Positions 1 through 13,900 of a DNA stretch of 64,000 nt are shown in pieces. Origin of the DNA: Galaxea fascicularis. Its lineage: Eukaryota > Cnidaria > Anthozoa > Scleractinia > Euphylliidae. The notes beneath the pieces are model-generated. The model was given only the letters and a program-made list of their open reading frames with translations. It searched no databases and was not told the origin of the DNA. The stretch is taken from positions 18,634,049-18,698,048 of the forward strand of contig OX419336.1 of the NCBI GenBank assembly GCA_948470475.1. Reading direction: 5' to 3'. How positions within the stretch are numbered: position 1 is the first letter of the stretch; every line of letters begins with the position of its first letter. The translations under genes were made by a program, and so were the position numbers.

Positions 1-808
1 GGTTCAGATCAGGACTTTCAGGAGGGGTTGGCCACCAATTGATTTCTTTCTCCTCGAAGAAGGCCTTGGCACGTCTTGACATGTGTTTCAGATCATTATC
101 CGGCATGAATCTGTGATCTGGCAGCTTATCCTGGATGAAAGGAACAAGTGCACTTTCCAAAATGCTACAGTACAGCTCGGCCTCCATTATCCCATCAAAG
201 ATACAGATCTTCGTTGCTCCATGTCTGCTTATTCCTGCCCAAACGTGCACTTTCAAAGGGTGCTTCGGCTTTGGCTTTCTCTTTGCTGGCTCTCCCATCT
301 TGCAATAGCACGTTCTGTGGAATTGTTGAAGGGAGATAGAGCACTCGTCTGTGAAAATAATGTTGTCAAATGTATCACCAGTCTCTATAACCTTTTGGGC
401 AAATTGAAGTCGCTTGATCTTGTTTGGGTCACGAATCAGCTGGCAATATCTGGTGTTTTGCAGAGTCCAGCCTTGCTCCTTTCGTGATCTTCGAACAGTA
501 GAGTCATGAACCGTCACACCACGCCTGGCCAACCGTTTTTGAATCTGGCGACTGGTAGTTTCATCGTTTTTCCGCCTGTGTGACTCAATGAAAGCCTTTG
601 CTGCTTCGTTTAACTTTCATGGCCATCCTGATCTTGCAAGGTTTTCTGTGGACCCAGTCAGTTTGATCCTTCTCACAATTCTAGCAACACTTGGATAACT
701 TACTGATAAGCTTTCAGTGTTCAACTCCTTGAATATCGCTACAGGATGAAGACCTTGATCAAGAAGAGATTGAATTTGCTTTCGAGTATAAGTCGTCACT
801 TTTGGCAT
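1..808 (-). pseudogene. Tc1-like transposase, decayed and cut by the window edge
   Basis: Read on the minus strand, this is a cut-and-paste transposase of the Tc1/mariner superfamily. It starts at 806-808 with an N-terminal helix-turn-helix region (start MPKVTTYTRKQIQSLLDQG). It continues to a catalytic DDE-type segment near the window edge, where the residues read PDNDLKHMSRRAKAFFEE and then WWPTPPESPDLN. The frame is broken by an in-frame TGA at 617-619, just after the residues ARSGWP. The neighbouring codon is also altered, and both changes look like CpG-to-TpG decay. Coding sequence resumes in the same frame after the stop. The C-terminus and one terminal repeat lie outside the window. 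The element is inactive as it stands. Confidence 0.85.
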
Positions 809-1524
809 GATTGCTTGTGAATGAATAATTATCGCACATACAAGTGACTTTGTATCAATAAGTGGCGGTTCCCATTGTTATTGAAATTAGAAAACGATAT
901 GCTAATCTTCAGCCGTTTGGGAAATTTTATTGGAAGATCTTAATAAGCGAGCTTTAAAAATATCAACTTTTTGCTTCGGCTGCTAACCATTTTCTCGCCA
1001 GTTTGCTCGAATTAATGTAGCCTCTAAATCAGCAATCACAGATGACAGGCAAATTCGCCCTTAGCAACGGTTACCTGTGACAAATCTAGCTTTCATGCAG
1101 TGGCCTGTCATGCCTTCAATCTTATTACTCAACATAATCTTTCGTTCACCTTGTAAGAAGCCATGGTTTTTATCCGTTTCTATGGGACGCTGAAATAGTT
1201 CTGAACGAAACGCAACGCAGCTATCGCAGTGACGCGGAATTTGTGCTTCACTGTTTTTAATACACCGGGTTTGTTTTAATTATAATATTAAAACTGATCA
1301 AAGCTATTCGCAATTGTTGTAGAATGTAAATAGTCTTCCTTCTTCTGTTGTCGACAGCCGGAAAATTTGCTTTGGCTACAGGTATTCACTCGTGTGAAGC
1401 GTGAAGAAAACTTGTAAGACGTTTGATGCTCAACTCAACTTTGAAAGTATTTTTGTCATGCGGATTAAGTTTCTTTGGAAGTTGACAGCTTTACCAAAAC
1501 TCGCATAAGCGCAGACGGTTTCCA
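809..1524. other. Non-coding stretch between transposon remnants
   Basis: No convincing gene, RNA or complete repeat was seen. The first part probably contains the 5' untranslated end of the Tc1-like element, but I could not identify a terminal inverted repeat because the other end is outside the window. Confidence 0.4.
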
Positions 1525-1790
1525 CGAAATTTCGCTCTCCCACATGAAATGGAGCACGAAATTTCGCTCTCTCAGACAAAATGATGCTCGAAATTTCGCT
1601 TTCCCAAACGAAATTTTGTGCGAAATTTCGCTGTCCATGTAACAAAATGCCATGCGAAATTTCGCATGTCTGCGTGAAATTTCAATGATATGGGAACAAT
1701 AGGTGCATCGAAATATCGCCAAAAATTCGCTTCCTTCGAAATATCGTACAATTTCGGCAAATTTCGTCGAAATTCGACAAAATTCGCTCT
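1525..1790. repeat. 32-bp minisatellite with palindromic core CGAAATTTCGC
   Basis: The core CGAAATTTCGC starts at 1525, 1557, 1589, 1621 and 1655, giving a period of 32, 32, 32 and 34 bp. Each full unit also holds a weaker half-unit copy (for example ACGAAATTTTG at 1608-1618). The array then degrades into copies such as CGAAATATCG up to about 1790. It abuts the gypsy remnant. Short reading frames across it are by-products of the repeat. Confidence 0.85.
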
Positions 1791-1799
1791 CATTACTTT

Positions 1800-4020
1800 T
1801 GCACAGTACTGTATGCTTGTACTGTAAGAACCCAAACCACTTCGCAGATGTCTGTAGATTAAGGGCCCGTAGACAACGATTTCACACAATTGACCAGACG
1901 GGAAGGCCAGCCTCACCGGCAAGTGCAGAACCAACAACTCCATTAGCCTTCCAGCCCATTACATTTGAATCAGTCACCATAGCTGATATGTCACGCGGAG
2001 AGTCTAACCCTCGTCCAAATGAAGTGTTTGTTTGAAGGTTTACGATGAAGGTTTACGTTAATGGTAACGTAAACCTGCCTCAAACAATCAACATCAGCAC
2101 CCACCTAAAGGTTAAACTCAACACCAGTGCACAAGGTAACATACTCCCAATGAGAATCTACCAACAAATGTACCCTCATCATTTCAATAACCATGGCAAC
2201 CTCAAACCCGCCTCGTTATCACCCTCATATATAACCCTAACTACCTACGGTGGTTCATGTATCAAACTCTCCGGCACCGTTTCCATACCTTGTTCTCACC
2301 GGGAAAAGAACACCCTTGCATCCTTTGATGTCACAGATACCTCAGGCCTAGCAATCATAGGCCTTCCAACTTCCACTGAGCTGAAGCTGTTGACATTCAA
2401 TTTCTCTATCCAGAAACAGACCATCAACCCCAGCAGAGTCACAGTATCCAAGGAGCAAACCATAAATGGCAAGCAAGACCCAATCAACCAATATCCCAAA
2501 TGCTTTGATGGAATTGAGAAGTTCAGAGGAAAGTACCATATAGTCCTTGACCCCAACATTCCTCCTCCGGTGGTCCACCCTCCAGGACGTGTGCCCTTAA
2601 GCCTCAAGGAAGACATCAAGAAAGATTTAGACAAAGTGGTGCGGATTGATATCATAGCAAAGATTGAAGAAGGCCAACCCACACAATGGGTAAACAGCTT
2701 GGTCTAGATGCCGACACAGGCCAAACAGAAATCTAAGACTTTGTCTGGATCTAAAGGATCTCAACTCAGCCATTCAAAGAGAGCATCATGTCACTCCGAC
2801 CCTAGAAGAGATCCTACCGAAGCTGGCTAATGCTAAGGGATTTTCCAGAGTTGACGCAAAGTGTGGATACCGGAACGTGGTCCTAGAGAAAGAATCCAGC
2901 TACCTAACTACATTGAACTCTTCATTTGGCAGGTACAGATTCAAGCGCATGCCCTTTGGGCTCAGGATGTCTCAAGATGTTTTCCAGACCAAAAGAGATC
3001 AGACCTTTGAAGGATGCAGTGGAGTCGCAGGAATTCATATCATATCATCATACCATATCACACTAATTTTTCTTGGAATTCTGTCCAAGGGGGAAAGGTG
3101 CAATGTGGGTATCATCGTGGCACACAATCGGTGCAGATCTCTTCACTCTTGATGGCTCTGAGTATCTTGCAACTGCTGATTATTAGTCAAAATACCCATT
3201 TGGTAGGAAAATACTAAGGGGGCAAAGCAACAGCTACACAGTAATCATAATAATGAAAAAAAATTTCAGCGAACAAGGAATCCCAAAAAGATCCGTTAAT
3301 GGTCCTCATTTCTATGGCCAAGTGGTCCAGAGCTTTGTACAAGAGTTAGGCTTCCAACACATAGCAAGCTCCCCATACTACCGGCGTAGCAACAGTTTCA
3401 TTGAAAACCAAGTGAAATCAGTCAAATTGACCCTCCTAAAGTCAAAGCTGACCAAAACGGACCCTGACATGTCCCTCCTTTGCCTGACAATGACTCCTGT
3501 TGACCACAAGCTGCCCTTATCTGCTGAGCTACTATTTGGTCGCCCAATTCAAGACAACCTCGCAAGAAAGATTCCTCGAATCCCGGCAAGTGAAGAGGTT
3601 ACCTTCAGGCTAACTGAAGGGCAGCAACTCCAGAAATACTACTATGACCGATCCACAAAGCAACCCCCAGCGCTCATTCCTGGTCAAAGAGTAACTATTC
3701 AAGATCCTGTAACACTAAAGTGGAAACCAGCTGAGATAAGGAAAAAACTGAATGGAGCTCCCTGCTCATATGTCGTAACAACCCAGACTGGTGGAGAGCT
3801 GAGACTTAACAGAGCCCACATACAAGAAGCCCACCAAGACAAGGCATTTGAACCAGACCCAAATGAACAGTGGTCAATGTATGATGCCTCAAGCCTATCT
3901 CCTCCCATTACAGAGCCCTTCAATCCTGATCCTCCGAGTAGTCAAGCTATCACACTGCCCGCCAGTTACACAACTCGTAGTGGTAGAGTGGTTAATCCCC
4001 CACAGATGCTGGACTTCTAA
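1800..4020 (+). pseudogene. Ty3/gypsy-type retroelement gag-pol remnant
   Basis: The domains occur in the order of a gypsy-type polyprotein, but in broken pieces. A CX2CX4HX4C zinc knuckle of Gag lies at 1814-1855. A retropepsin-like segment near 2110-2170 reads LNTSAQGNILP, where the catalytic Asp is apparently Asn. Reverse transcriptase palm pieces lie between 2500 and 3000, including RFKRMPFGLRMSQDVFQ. The region that should hold the catalytic YxDD box has decayed at about 3010-3240. An integrase and C-terminal part follows at 3253-4020, with GPHFYGQ and SPYYRRSN; the Asp normally preceding NGPHF is missing. Several stops and frame changes separate the pieces. The element lies upstream of the visible OGA exons on the same strand. 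Confidence 0.85.
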
Positions 4021-4191
4021 CGCCAAGTTCTAACCCAGTTGAAGCTAAGGAACTCTCCTGAATATGCGAGAATCTTGCCAAGTGTTGTTCCTGAAAAGAA
4101 CAATCTTCAATTTTGAGTAGATTATACTTGTATCCCCATTCAGTATCTCATAAATGTATTATGGATTCAGTTAGCTCTAGAAAAGGGTGGA

Positions 4192-4360
4192 TGTCATGAT
4201 TGTATATACTTCCACTACACATGTCCATGTATCATACCATGATCCTTTTTTACCTTTAGGGCTTTTCCCATCGCCATCTTGTAAATTAAACCACATTAAT
4301 AAAGAATGTTGTGTTAACTAGAGCAGCTGCAAGTTATTGAACTACAAGAAATCACAGCAC
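4192..4360 (+). mobile_element. Probable 3' LTR of the gypsy remnant
   Basis: A purine-rich tract (4179-4191) is followed directly by TG at 4192, the usual arrangement of a polypurine tract and a 3' LTR. An AATAAA signal lies at about 4299. The right boundary is uncertain (about 4360), since no matching 5' LTR is present in the window. Confidence 0.45.
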
Positions 4361-4940
4361 AGTACCTGCTGAGAAAACCCCATACCAGGTGCCACAGTAC
4401 TGCTCAAAGTAAGCTACCGCCCTCTTGTGTGACATGACTCTCCATTGTTCATTAAATGAACTAGCACTTTAACAGCTTTACTTTTCTTGTCTTGTCTGTG
4501 GAGATAAGACTCTTATGGGTCTCACAAGAGGCTCACAAATTGTAACATTTACAAAGACTTATCCGTCATCTTGTCTCTGAAGACCTGACCCTTATCTCAT
4601 GAGAGTCTAAACAAACTGTAATTACAAAGACTTATTTGTGTTTCTTGAATTGATCAACTGATATGAAGTTGATGGTTTGGAATAAAATGGTATCATGGAA
4701 GTACAGTAGTTGGTTTCTCAAAGGACGATATTCCCACAGTTTAGTCTTGAGTTGCCATTTAAGTGATTCTTGAAAACAATAAGATATAAGTGGTAACTTA
4801 CTTTTGAGCTGTATTGTACCACCAATCAGATTTGACACACTGTGTTATAAGTATAAAGTGCTTGTGCTTAACTCAATAGCAGCATTTTGTAGTAACCCTG
4901 TTATAGGCAACACAACATTTTTTGTTATCATTTTTGTTAG
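4361..4940. other. Non-coding sequence 5' of the first visible OGA exon
   Basis: This is probably intron. It ends in a clear acceptor (TTTTTGTTAG at 4931-4940). I looked for the N-terminal OGA exons here and found none. Confidence 0.5.
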
Positions 4941-7900
4941 GTTCAAAAGCTTGGCTGTGAGGCATTTGCCCTGTTATTTGATGATATAGATCCACAGTTG
5001 CATGGGGCTGATGTTGAGGCATTTCGGTCATTTGGTGATGCCCAGGTGGAAATCACCAACAATATCTACAAATACTTGGGATGTCCAAGATTTCTGTTTT
5101 GTCCAACAGGTGACTTCATCTCTTTATTCTTCTCCATTGTAATGTGGTGTAGTGTACAGTACCACACAGTAAGTTGATAGGCTCCACTTCAAACTCAATC
5201 CTTGAAGCTATCAAAAAGTGTCTCTCAGGTTTCAGGTCTCATTATTTTTCAAACCTTGGGCAATAAGAGAACAGAAGCAATTAAATTAAATTCAGGAACA
5301 GTATATTTTGGTGCAGTTTTGGCAAGGAATTGAGGAAAGGTGAACATAGCCTGTGAATTCTTTGAGATTTTGACAGCTCCCACAAATGTTTATACACCTT
5401 TGGTGAAACCTCACAAATTTGCATAAAAGTAATGGTCGAGTTGAAAACACTGTCAGTGATAACTAGCAATTCCCTGTATATACAATCTGGGATGGAACAG
5501 CTCAGTGTTTTACTTCAGGACAAGAAAGCTGAAAAGTCATCAGGAGAGAGACAATTATGAGGCATAATGATCATTCTGTGGTTGTGTTTATCAGTTTATT
5601 TTTTCTTTGATTACTCATGTAGTTTAGTCACCTGAAAGAAACAGCTCCCCCAAAGTATTGGCTACTCAAATGTTGTGACCCCTTAGACTGCCCATTTCCA
5701 AAAGTAACAGGGATGCAACTTTTGGAACTCTATGGTATCAACATCTTCTCCATTGTCTAGGAAAAATTTTATGAAATGTTGCACACACTGAATGATACTT
5801 ACAGATCATTTAACTGTGTTCAGAGTACTGTGGTACAAGAGCTGTTCCAAATGTTGAGACATCAGACTACTTGCTTACCCTGGGGAATAAACTTAACCCA
5901 AAGATCAACATTATGTGGACAGGTAAACTTCTTGTCATTAGTATTTTTTGTTTTGTGCTTTGTCTTTTGTTTTGATTTTTTTGAAGTTGTGAATTGTTGT
6001 CAACATGTGCTGTTTCATTTAGCAGTGGTGGTGAAGGACATTGATTCCTGATTCTGATTCTTCTATGCTTGGTTGAAGGTACAGTTGCATCTTAGTTTTT
6101 TCTTTCCTGCCAGCAGGCCAGCAAGCCTTCCAAGATTGTCCAAACTCAGATATTCATGGTTTCATACATAATATTAGAACTTCAATTGTGTTTGACAGTT
6201 GAAAGTTCTTCTGATCTAATACTAGTGATGATCAGAGGAATTTTGAACTTGGTAATGCCAAAACAGTCACCATGACATAAACTTAGAGTTAAAGGATAGG
6301 ATCGCAGTAAACATTGTAAACAAATTAACCAACTCAAAAAATGTTTCCGTAAACATAAACTTATTAAACCAACAGTATGCTTGCGGGACTATTTTCCTTG
6401 TTTTTGTTTTATAAAACGTTATACTTCCTACCAGACTTTATTACTGTAAAAACATGTTCCATGTAATTGGGAATAGGACATTATAATTGTTGGTTTCTGG
6501 ATTGGCCTAATCCAAGTACAGTTTTTTGGACAGTGTTTGCAATTGTTCATTGGACTTGTAAAAGAAGAAAAAAAAAATTTTCTACTCCTTTGAAACCACT
6601 TTAATTTAATTCCTACCTCCCCCCAAGAGTTTTAAATATTTTTATTGAGATTTGAGTTTTTTTCTTTTTGCATATTATTGCTGACTCGATTGTAACTTCT
6701 TTGAAAGACAGGGGCTGCAGTTTTGCAAGCATGTTGTTTATGTGCTAAATGATTGAGCACAGTGTTGTATATTCCAAGTTTGGTTTGCATATTGCAGTCT
6801 GACTTCATGTTATTGCCTATTATTTGTTTTTCGTTGTGACGGGGAAATTGAAAACATTAGCAACAGAACTTCAATTACTTGGTGTTGCTCAAAAAAGGAT
6901 TATAATACACTGATAATTACATGGTACAAAACCTTCCCTCTTGTGTGTGAACAGACTGGTATAACTGTATAAATTACATTCACTATCTCAGAATCAAAAC
7001 CTAAACAATCATACTCATACTTGATTTGAGTCATTTTAGTACTTTGGGCTGTTGATGTTTCTTGCAGTTGTGATATATAGAGATCGTGTATTATCATTTG
7101 GCTTTCCACTGATGTAGGAAGACTCGCCTTGTCACCAAGTTTGACCTTTTGCAAACGTCTCAGGAATTTGGATTGTTTTGTCTTCCAAAACCCTTGATTG
7201 TTATTGTTTTGTGTGAAAAGACATCTAACTGCAAAGCAACATGATGAGTTACCAACAGTCAAACAAAAGGTGTCTTACAACATGTAAGGGGGGTATCTAG
7301 TAATTATTAAATGAAACCATTATCCATTGAGCCAATTAAATTTGAATTGTGCTCTCTTTGGGCTTCTGCTGTGGTTATTTTACTGGCAAAATCATTGTCT
7401 AGGTACATCAAAATGTATAAGTTGCGATGGAATGGTTTTGTTTAATGTCAAAAGGATAGTTCTCTTTAGTGTTGTGAGGTGCTCCAAGCTCAATTCAATT
7501 TTAATTTTTTGTTCTCTCTGGTAAGCTGAGAATGTATACACGTCCAGTTAAAATTCCCCATTTAAATTTATTGCAAATCTAATAAGCAAATGGGAAAGAA
7601 ACTAATGAATGAAAGTTAAACTTTGGCTGGGTGCGAAAAGGCATGATAAATTCTCTTGTTAGTAGAGGTGCCAGAGAACAATAATTATTGTAAAAGGTAA
7701 TTTTGACTCTGTCATGTTCCAGTTTTGAGGAAAGAACAAAGATTGTAATTGAGTTGGTGCTTGTTTTATAAGGCCATGAGCACTCTCCTATCTCAGGACA
7801 CCAATGTGCAATCAAGGTAGTGTTCATCTTGAACGTTGCAGTAGTGTGATAGGATTGCTGTGCAGTGGCCTTATACATTTCTGTGTTGTGTTGTTACTGT

Positions 7901-10900
7901 TGTGGTAGTTCATTGTACTGTCAGTGAGTAGAACGTATCTGTTTGTGTTGTGATTGAGTGTCAATTTAAAACAACCAGAATGTAAACAGCTACAAGTACC
8001 TTCAAGGTTAGTTCCATGTAAACACCTTTTTTACTATCAGAGTGAAGGTTTTGTCCTTTTCTAGCCCAGACTCGGACTAAAATCCTTATTGGATATAGCA
8101 TTTGTCTAGGTTGGCACTTCTTTGATGTTTAGTCTCACTGCATTTGAAATGACCTAACTTTGAATATCTTCAAAATGAATTTCACTTGTCTCCATCCCAC
8201 CCAGGTAAGGCTTACACTCAGTGGAGTTTGACAGTCTGGTGACTAAATAACCTTACTTTTGGTCTCTATTATTTGTTTGTTAATTTGCACTTTTGGTTGA
8301 CCAGCTAAACAAAACTTTTGAATCTGACAAAACAAGCAAATAAAAAAGTTGACTGGAAACAAACTCCTGTGGGTTAATGCTCTACCTCAAAATGTGCAGT
8401 GCAACTGTTTGCATGGATTGAAAATGAGTTGGTTAGTTTCTAATTCTATTCCATTTTCACCAATCACTTTTCTGTCGTGAAACAAAGTGCTGGCATTGGG
8501 AAGGAAAGACTAGACGTGCCTGTATATAGCAGCCTATGTGTCTGTGGTCTTTGTGTTGTGACTGCCTTTATGGCATTTCCCTCATCTTGTGCCTTCACTT
8601 ATCTGTAGGTCCAAAGGTAGTGTCCAAAGTGATTACTACTCAAACCATTGAAGCCCTGACAAGCGTGCTTAAACGGAGACCTGTCATTTGGGATAACATT
8701 CATGCAAATGACTATGATCAACGTAGAGTCTTCTTGGGGCCATATGATGGCAGGCCAGTTGAACTTTTTCCCATGTTAAATGGTGTTTTAACAAACCCTA
8801 ATTGTGAGTTTGAAAGTAACTTTATTGCTGTACACACTCTTTCCTCCTGGCTAAGAGATGCTTCACTGGTGACTGTCGAGGAGCCAATGAGTGTTGATCT
8901 AAAAGCAAGCAGCTCTGCTGAACCTATGGAGGAAGATCCTCTTGCTAGTGGTGAGAGTAATGGCAATGACTCTGCTGATGGCAAAACTGCTCCGGCAGTT
9001 TCTGAAGATGATGGTGAAGTTGTAAAAGTTGAAGGTGAAATGGACACTGAAAGTGGTACATCACTGAATGAACCCAAGAGTGCGGCAACTCACACTGTTT
9101 ATGATCCTCAAAATGCCCTGCGAGAGGCCGTTTCTGCCTGGCTGGAAGAATTTTCAAAAGTGAAGAATGCAACATCCAGAACATATGCTAAGAGCGGTGC
9201 TTACAGTGTGACACCAGAGGCTATGCCTGTTCAAGTGCAAGCTCCCATGGCAGCTTGCACAAGGTCAACTACAAGTGCCACTAATTCAGTGTGTTCAGCT
9301 GTGGTGACTCCTTCACCGATAAAGGTTGCAAAGGAAAACAGCAGGAAAAAGCTGAGCACCTCTTTATCACCAGGTACCACTTTGTAGTGTATTTGTTATG
9401 TTGTTGTGGTCAGTAAAATGTTCTTCAAGAAGGTAAAGTAGTGCAAGGTAATTGTGATCTACAAGGAAATCTTTTTTTTTATTTTTATTTTTGCTTGCAT
9501 ATTCAACACATTCTGATGTGTCCAAATATGGTCATGCACTCAACAGATATCCTGTGAAAAAAGTAATTTGTGTGTCAAAAACAATAATGGCACTCTTTTC
9601 AGCTTTTATGTAGAATACTTGGTGAAATAAAATAATTGAATACAACTTTCTTATCTTTAGTCACAATGTTATGATTATGAACACATAATGTTGTGACAAA
9701 GTTAAGCAAGCAGCAAATGTTAAAAGAAGTAATGTTATTTCCCACACACATACGCACACATGTATGATTGGGAGTTAAAGGGTTTTAGCATCTTGTCAGG
9801 AAGACTGAAGTTTTTGTGGCTACTGTTGCTTAGTAATGGTGGACACATTGTTAGGACTTGTGTAAGTAAGTTAGTCAAGTGTTCGAAAATTCGATCAATT
9901 GACAACTCCTTCTGGTAACTGGTTTTGGGTTCTGGAGGCTTAACCATTGAGCTTAATTCGATCAGTAATCGGGGATACTCAATCATGTGCTCCTTGTTTG
10001 CCTTTCATTCAGAGAGTTGAGACATGCAAGATCAGCACTCAGATGGCATTGTATACAATAATTTTGTGCTCATTTACTCCCTTACTCACTCAGTGCCCCA
10101 TGTGCGTCATCACAAAGTATTCTTGAGATTTTACTGTGTTCTAGTAGAATTGTATGGGAAAAACATTGATTGCTAGTGAGTCATGTTTGTTTGAACATTC
10201 TTAGCAGGAGGCGTGTTTTCAATTATTTTTGTTGTGCGATCTGCACACTGATAAGCCTTTTTTACCCACAAGTTTAGTTTGTGTGTTGGAAAAAGATTTT
10301 GAACAGGCTTTCACCCACTGCTTCCTTGCAACTTTGCATCCCTTTCATGTGTATGAAAAGAAGCTTTCAGCTTTCACAGGCAGCCCAAATGTAAGTTATG
10401 AGGAAAGAGTGTGCTGTACGTAATTTACTTGCTTTAGCGCATTGGGTGATGCGGAATGTGAAAAGTGAGCGGGTATCACGTTACAAAGTGACTGTTGCAA
10501 AATTTGAGACATTGTATGAGAAATAAAATATCAAGATTTGTGAACATTAAATAAAAGTAAATAGCAACTTTTTTCGATAACATGAATAAAGAGGACTCGC
10601 CTCTTTTATGTTCTTGTGTGTTTTGCAAAAATGGATTCACTCCAAAACACACAAGATTTTTGAAGAGGTGAGTCTTCTTTATCCATTTTATTGCAGTTTG
10701 CTTTAATTTAATGTTTACTCAAAGGTCACGTCCTGTGTCTCCGGAGACGCTAAAATATGTAAATTATGTACAGCACATTTCTGATCAGAAAAGTGTGACT
10801 TGCGTGACTCTCAGAAGTAAAGGCCGGTGATTTGCTTCCTCAACAACTGACCTACATTTCACACGTGTATGGGAAGGTTCTAAAGCAGTAGCCACATGTA

Positions 10901-13900
10901 GTCATTGACTGTCTATTTTTTTAGGTGTGTTGATAACAGAAGGTTGCCCCAAAAAGTCTCTTTGGCAGACTCCATTAGTGATTGATAGTAATGACAGGCC
11001 ACTGATCAGTTCGCATTTTTAACACATCCAGAAAAGAAAGAACAAGAGGCTGTGAAAAAAGAGCAAGAAATGCCAATGGATATTGCTGAAATGAAGGAGA
11101 AGCCTGCTCCAACACCTCTTAATGCCAATGACCTTCTCCTGTTAGTGGATTTGTTCTACCTGCCATACAACCATGGCCAGCAGGCCAAACAGATTATATC
11201 CGATTTTAAATGGCTGAAGTTCAATGCTATAAAAGAGGATTCACAGGAGTTTATGGAACTCACTGAGCAAGAGCAAAAATCTAAGGTATAGTTGGTGCAG
11301 ATGAAGTGCCACACATTTTCTTGAAATTTTGCTGTACCACATGATACTTTATTCTGTGATTTCTGAGATAGTACTTAGTAATAGGAAAAACCAAGGTGGT
11401 GAATTTGTGACAGCAGTGATGATGCTGAAACTTAAATACTTAATGTGATTACTTACATATACGCTAATCTGAGCTGTTGTGCCACCTTCATGCCATTATT
11501 TGATGGTGGCATTGTAATAGGGGTATGTTTTAAACAGTACCAATTTATGACATTTTTGATGTTGCAATGTTTCAGGTTACGGAGTGGAATGAAAAAGCTG
11601 AGAAGTTTCATGAAATTTGTCGATCCGTAGAAGAGATGTTTGTACGACTTACTGAGACATCGAACAGAGCTCTGCTGTATGATCTGTATCCATATGTGTG
11701 GGATGTCAAAGAAGTGCTGCAGTTGCTGGATACATTTGTTAATTGGTTGAGTACCAAGAATAAGAGAAAAAAACAGAAAGGACAAAGCTTTTACCCAGAA
11801 GACCCAGAACCTTGGGTGTTCAGAGGAGGCTTGTGTGGGGAGCTACAGGTATGATACAACAGTTAAATGAAGTGAGTGTTAATTGAGTAGGTAAGTCTTC
11901 TCTGCATGAACACATACACAGTAAGATGCCTGAAATGATTGCTGTATTTAGGAGAAGAGAAGATTTACAAAGGAACCAAATTGTCAGAATTGCTGTGACT
12001 ACAAGTAAAATCATTCATTCATGAAGCGCCAACATATCATTACCTCTACAGCTATACTGTAAGTTTGTAGCGATGTTGTAAAATACTGCTTTGTCAGCTA
12101 TTACTCAAATGATAGTCTGAGGTTTAAGGGGTCCATTGTGTACTTAATACAGCAACTGTATTGTAACTACTTGAGAATGAGTAACTAATTTTCTTTGTAA
12201 AGGTGATGCTTTTTTTTTTCAGCGTCTTTTACCTATTGATGGTGGACATGAAGTTTTTAACTTGAGAGCTCCTGATGTCCCTACTACATGTATCTACACC
12301 ATCAGACCCTACCAGCCAGAAGATGAGGTGCAATGCTGTCTGAACTGTTTTTTTTTTTTTACTGTTACAGTTTTGGTGAATGATAATGCACTCTTTATTT
12401 TTTTTACAAGTTATATATTGCTTCCTGTTTGCTGTACAAGGGAACATTTACTTGACATAATAGTGAAATTGTATATTTATTTTAAAAACAGAAGTCGCTG
12501 TATGAAATTTGTGTGTCAACATGTGATGATTGGCAAGATGGACATGATTTATTTCCTTGCAGACAATTCATCATGGCAGGAGACAGGTTAGTTATTTAAA
12601 GCTTCAACTCCAGACAGAGTTCAATGGGGGAGGAATTCAGGTTTTGCCTTGAGCTTATACCTTACATGCCAATCATTCTCAAATATTTACTCTCTGATGT
12701 GCCACAAGTCCAGTTTGGTTAGCTTCAGTTAGTATGTGGTGTGTTTTTGTCCAGTGAGAACCAATATAGACAAACTTTGTTTGATCTTAACGTAGTTTTA
12801 GCACAACACCTATGGAATTTGTTTTGCAGTTGACATAACCTTAATACACTCATGCTAGGCAAAAGTTGCACCATCTTGAGTCAGGTATTGGAGCTATCCA
12901 AAAGTTTTGAGTTTTATGAAACCTAAGCAATTTAGCTGCTTGAAAAACACTGCTCATGCTACATGTACAGTGTACCTTCAGGTGTTGTGCATGTATATAT
13001 CAGTTTTGTTCTTGTTCTTGTTTTTGCTTTAGGTTTGTTGGTCCTTATCTCAAGATCTGCCCTGAACATGTATTTGTTGTGGAGGATGGTGATGGCCTTT
13101 GTGGCTTTGCAGTAGCAACATCTGACTCGAAACACTTTTATGAGCAGTTTAAAAAACACTGGCTTCCAGAGGTATGTACATGTTAAAAAAAAACTACCAG
13201 TATTCTGATGTGAGCAAAATAGCACATGAGAATGGCTTTCAACATAAACTTGTACTTTTCAACTAAATTTGGTTTTGAAAATTTTCTTTAAAAAAGTGGA
13301 AGTGGAAGCACAAAGGATCAACTTAGGACAGGCAGGGTTGTCAGTTGAACCCGTAACAGTTGTTTGGCTGTGTACTTCAATGTTTCAATGCATGTTAGCA
13401 CAGCAACGTCACTTCACCGGTTGTTCAAAGTCCTATTGAGAACCCTTGCCAGACGCTTGTAACAGAAGTTCATGAGTATGTAATGTTTGATTTTGCAAAC
13501 GTAAGCAGAAGGATGACACTTAATTAACTTATGATATCAGCTATTTTTTTGTATGGTCGTAAGGTGTTGGATATCCAGGGTAATAAAGGTTGAGGTAAGA
13601 GTTACCGGCTAAGGCTAACTCCTAACGAGACCTTGATTATTCTCAAAAATCGAATCTAATAATATTGTTTTATTACATTGACGAATAAAAAACTGACACG
13701 ACAGTAGACATTCACTTGCAAACCTAGACGTCATTTAGCTTCTTCACCAACGGCAAGCCACACAAAGTACGCGACATCATGCACTGTTGTTCTACATGAC
13801 ATGATTACCAATGACCTTGTGTGTCCTCAACATGATTGTCTTATAATTTGCAGCTAGATGCTGTCACAGGCGGTGATTTCGAAAATTCACTGTCTGCTCT

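Noticed and set aside
83..487. Plus-strand open frame of 134 codons
   Set aside because: It is the antisense of the Tc1-like transposase.
1525..1790. CRISPR array
   Set aside because: The unit is a directly abutting minisatellite in animal DNA; there are no unique spacers or cas genes.
8718..9184. Minus-strand frames of 119 and 79 codons
   Set aside because: They are antisense to the acidic linker exon of OGA.
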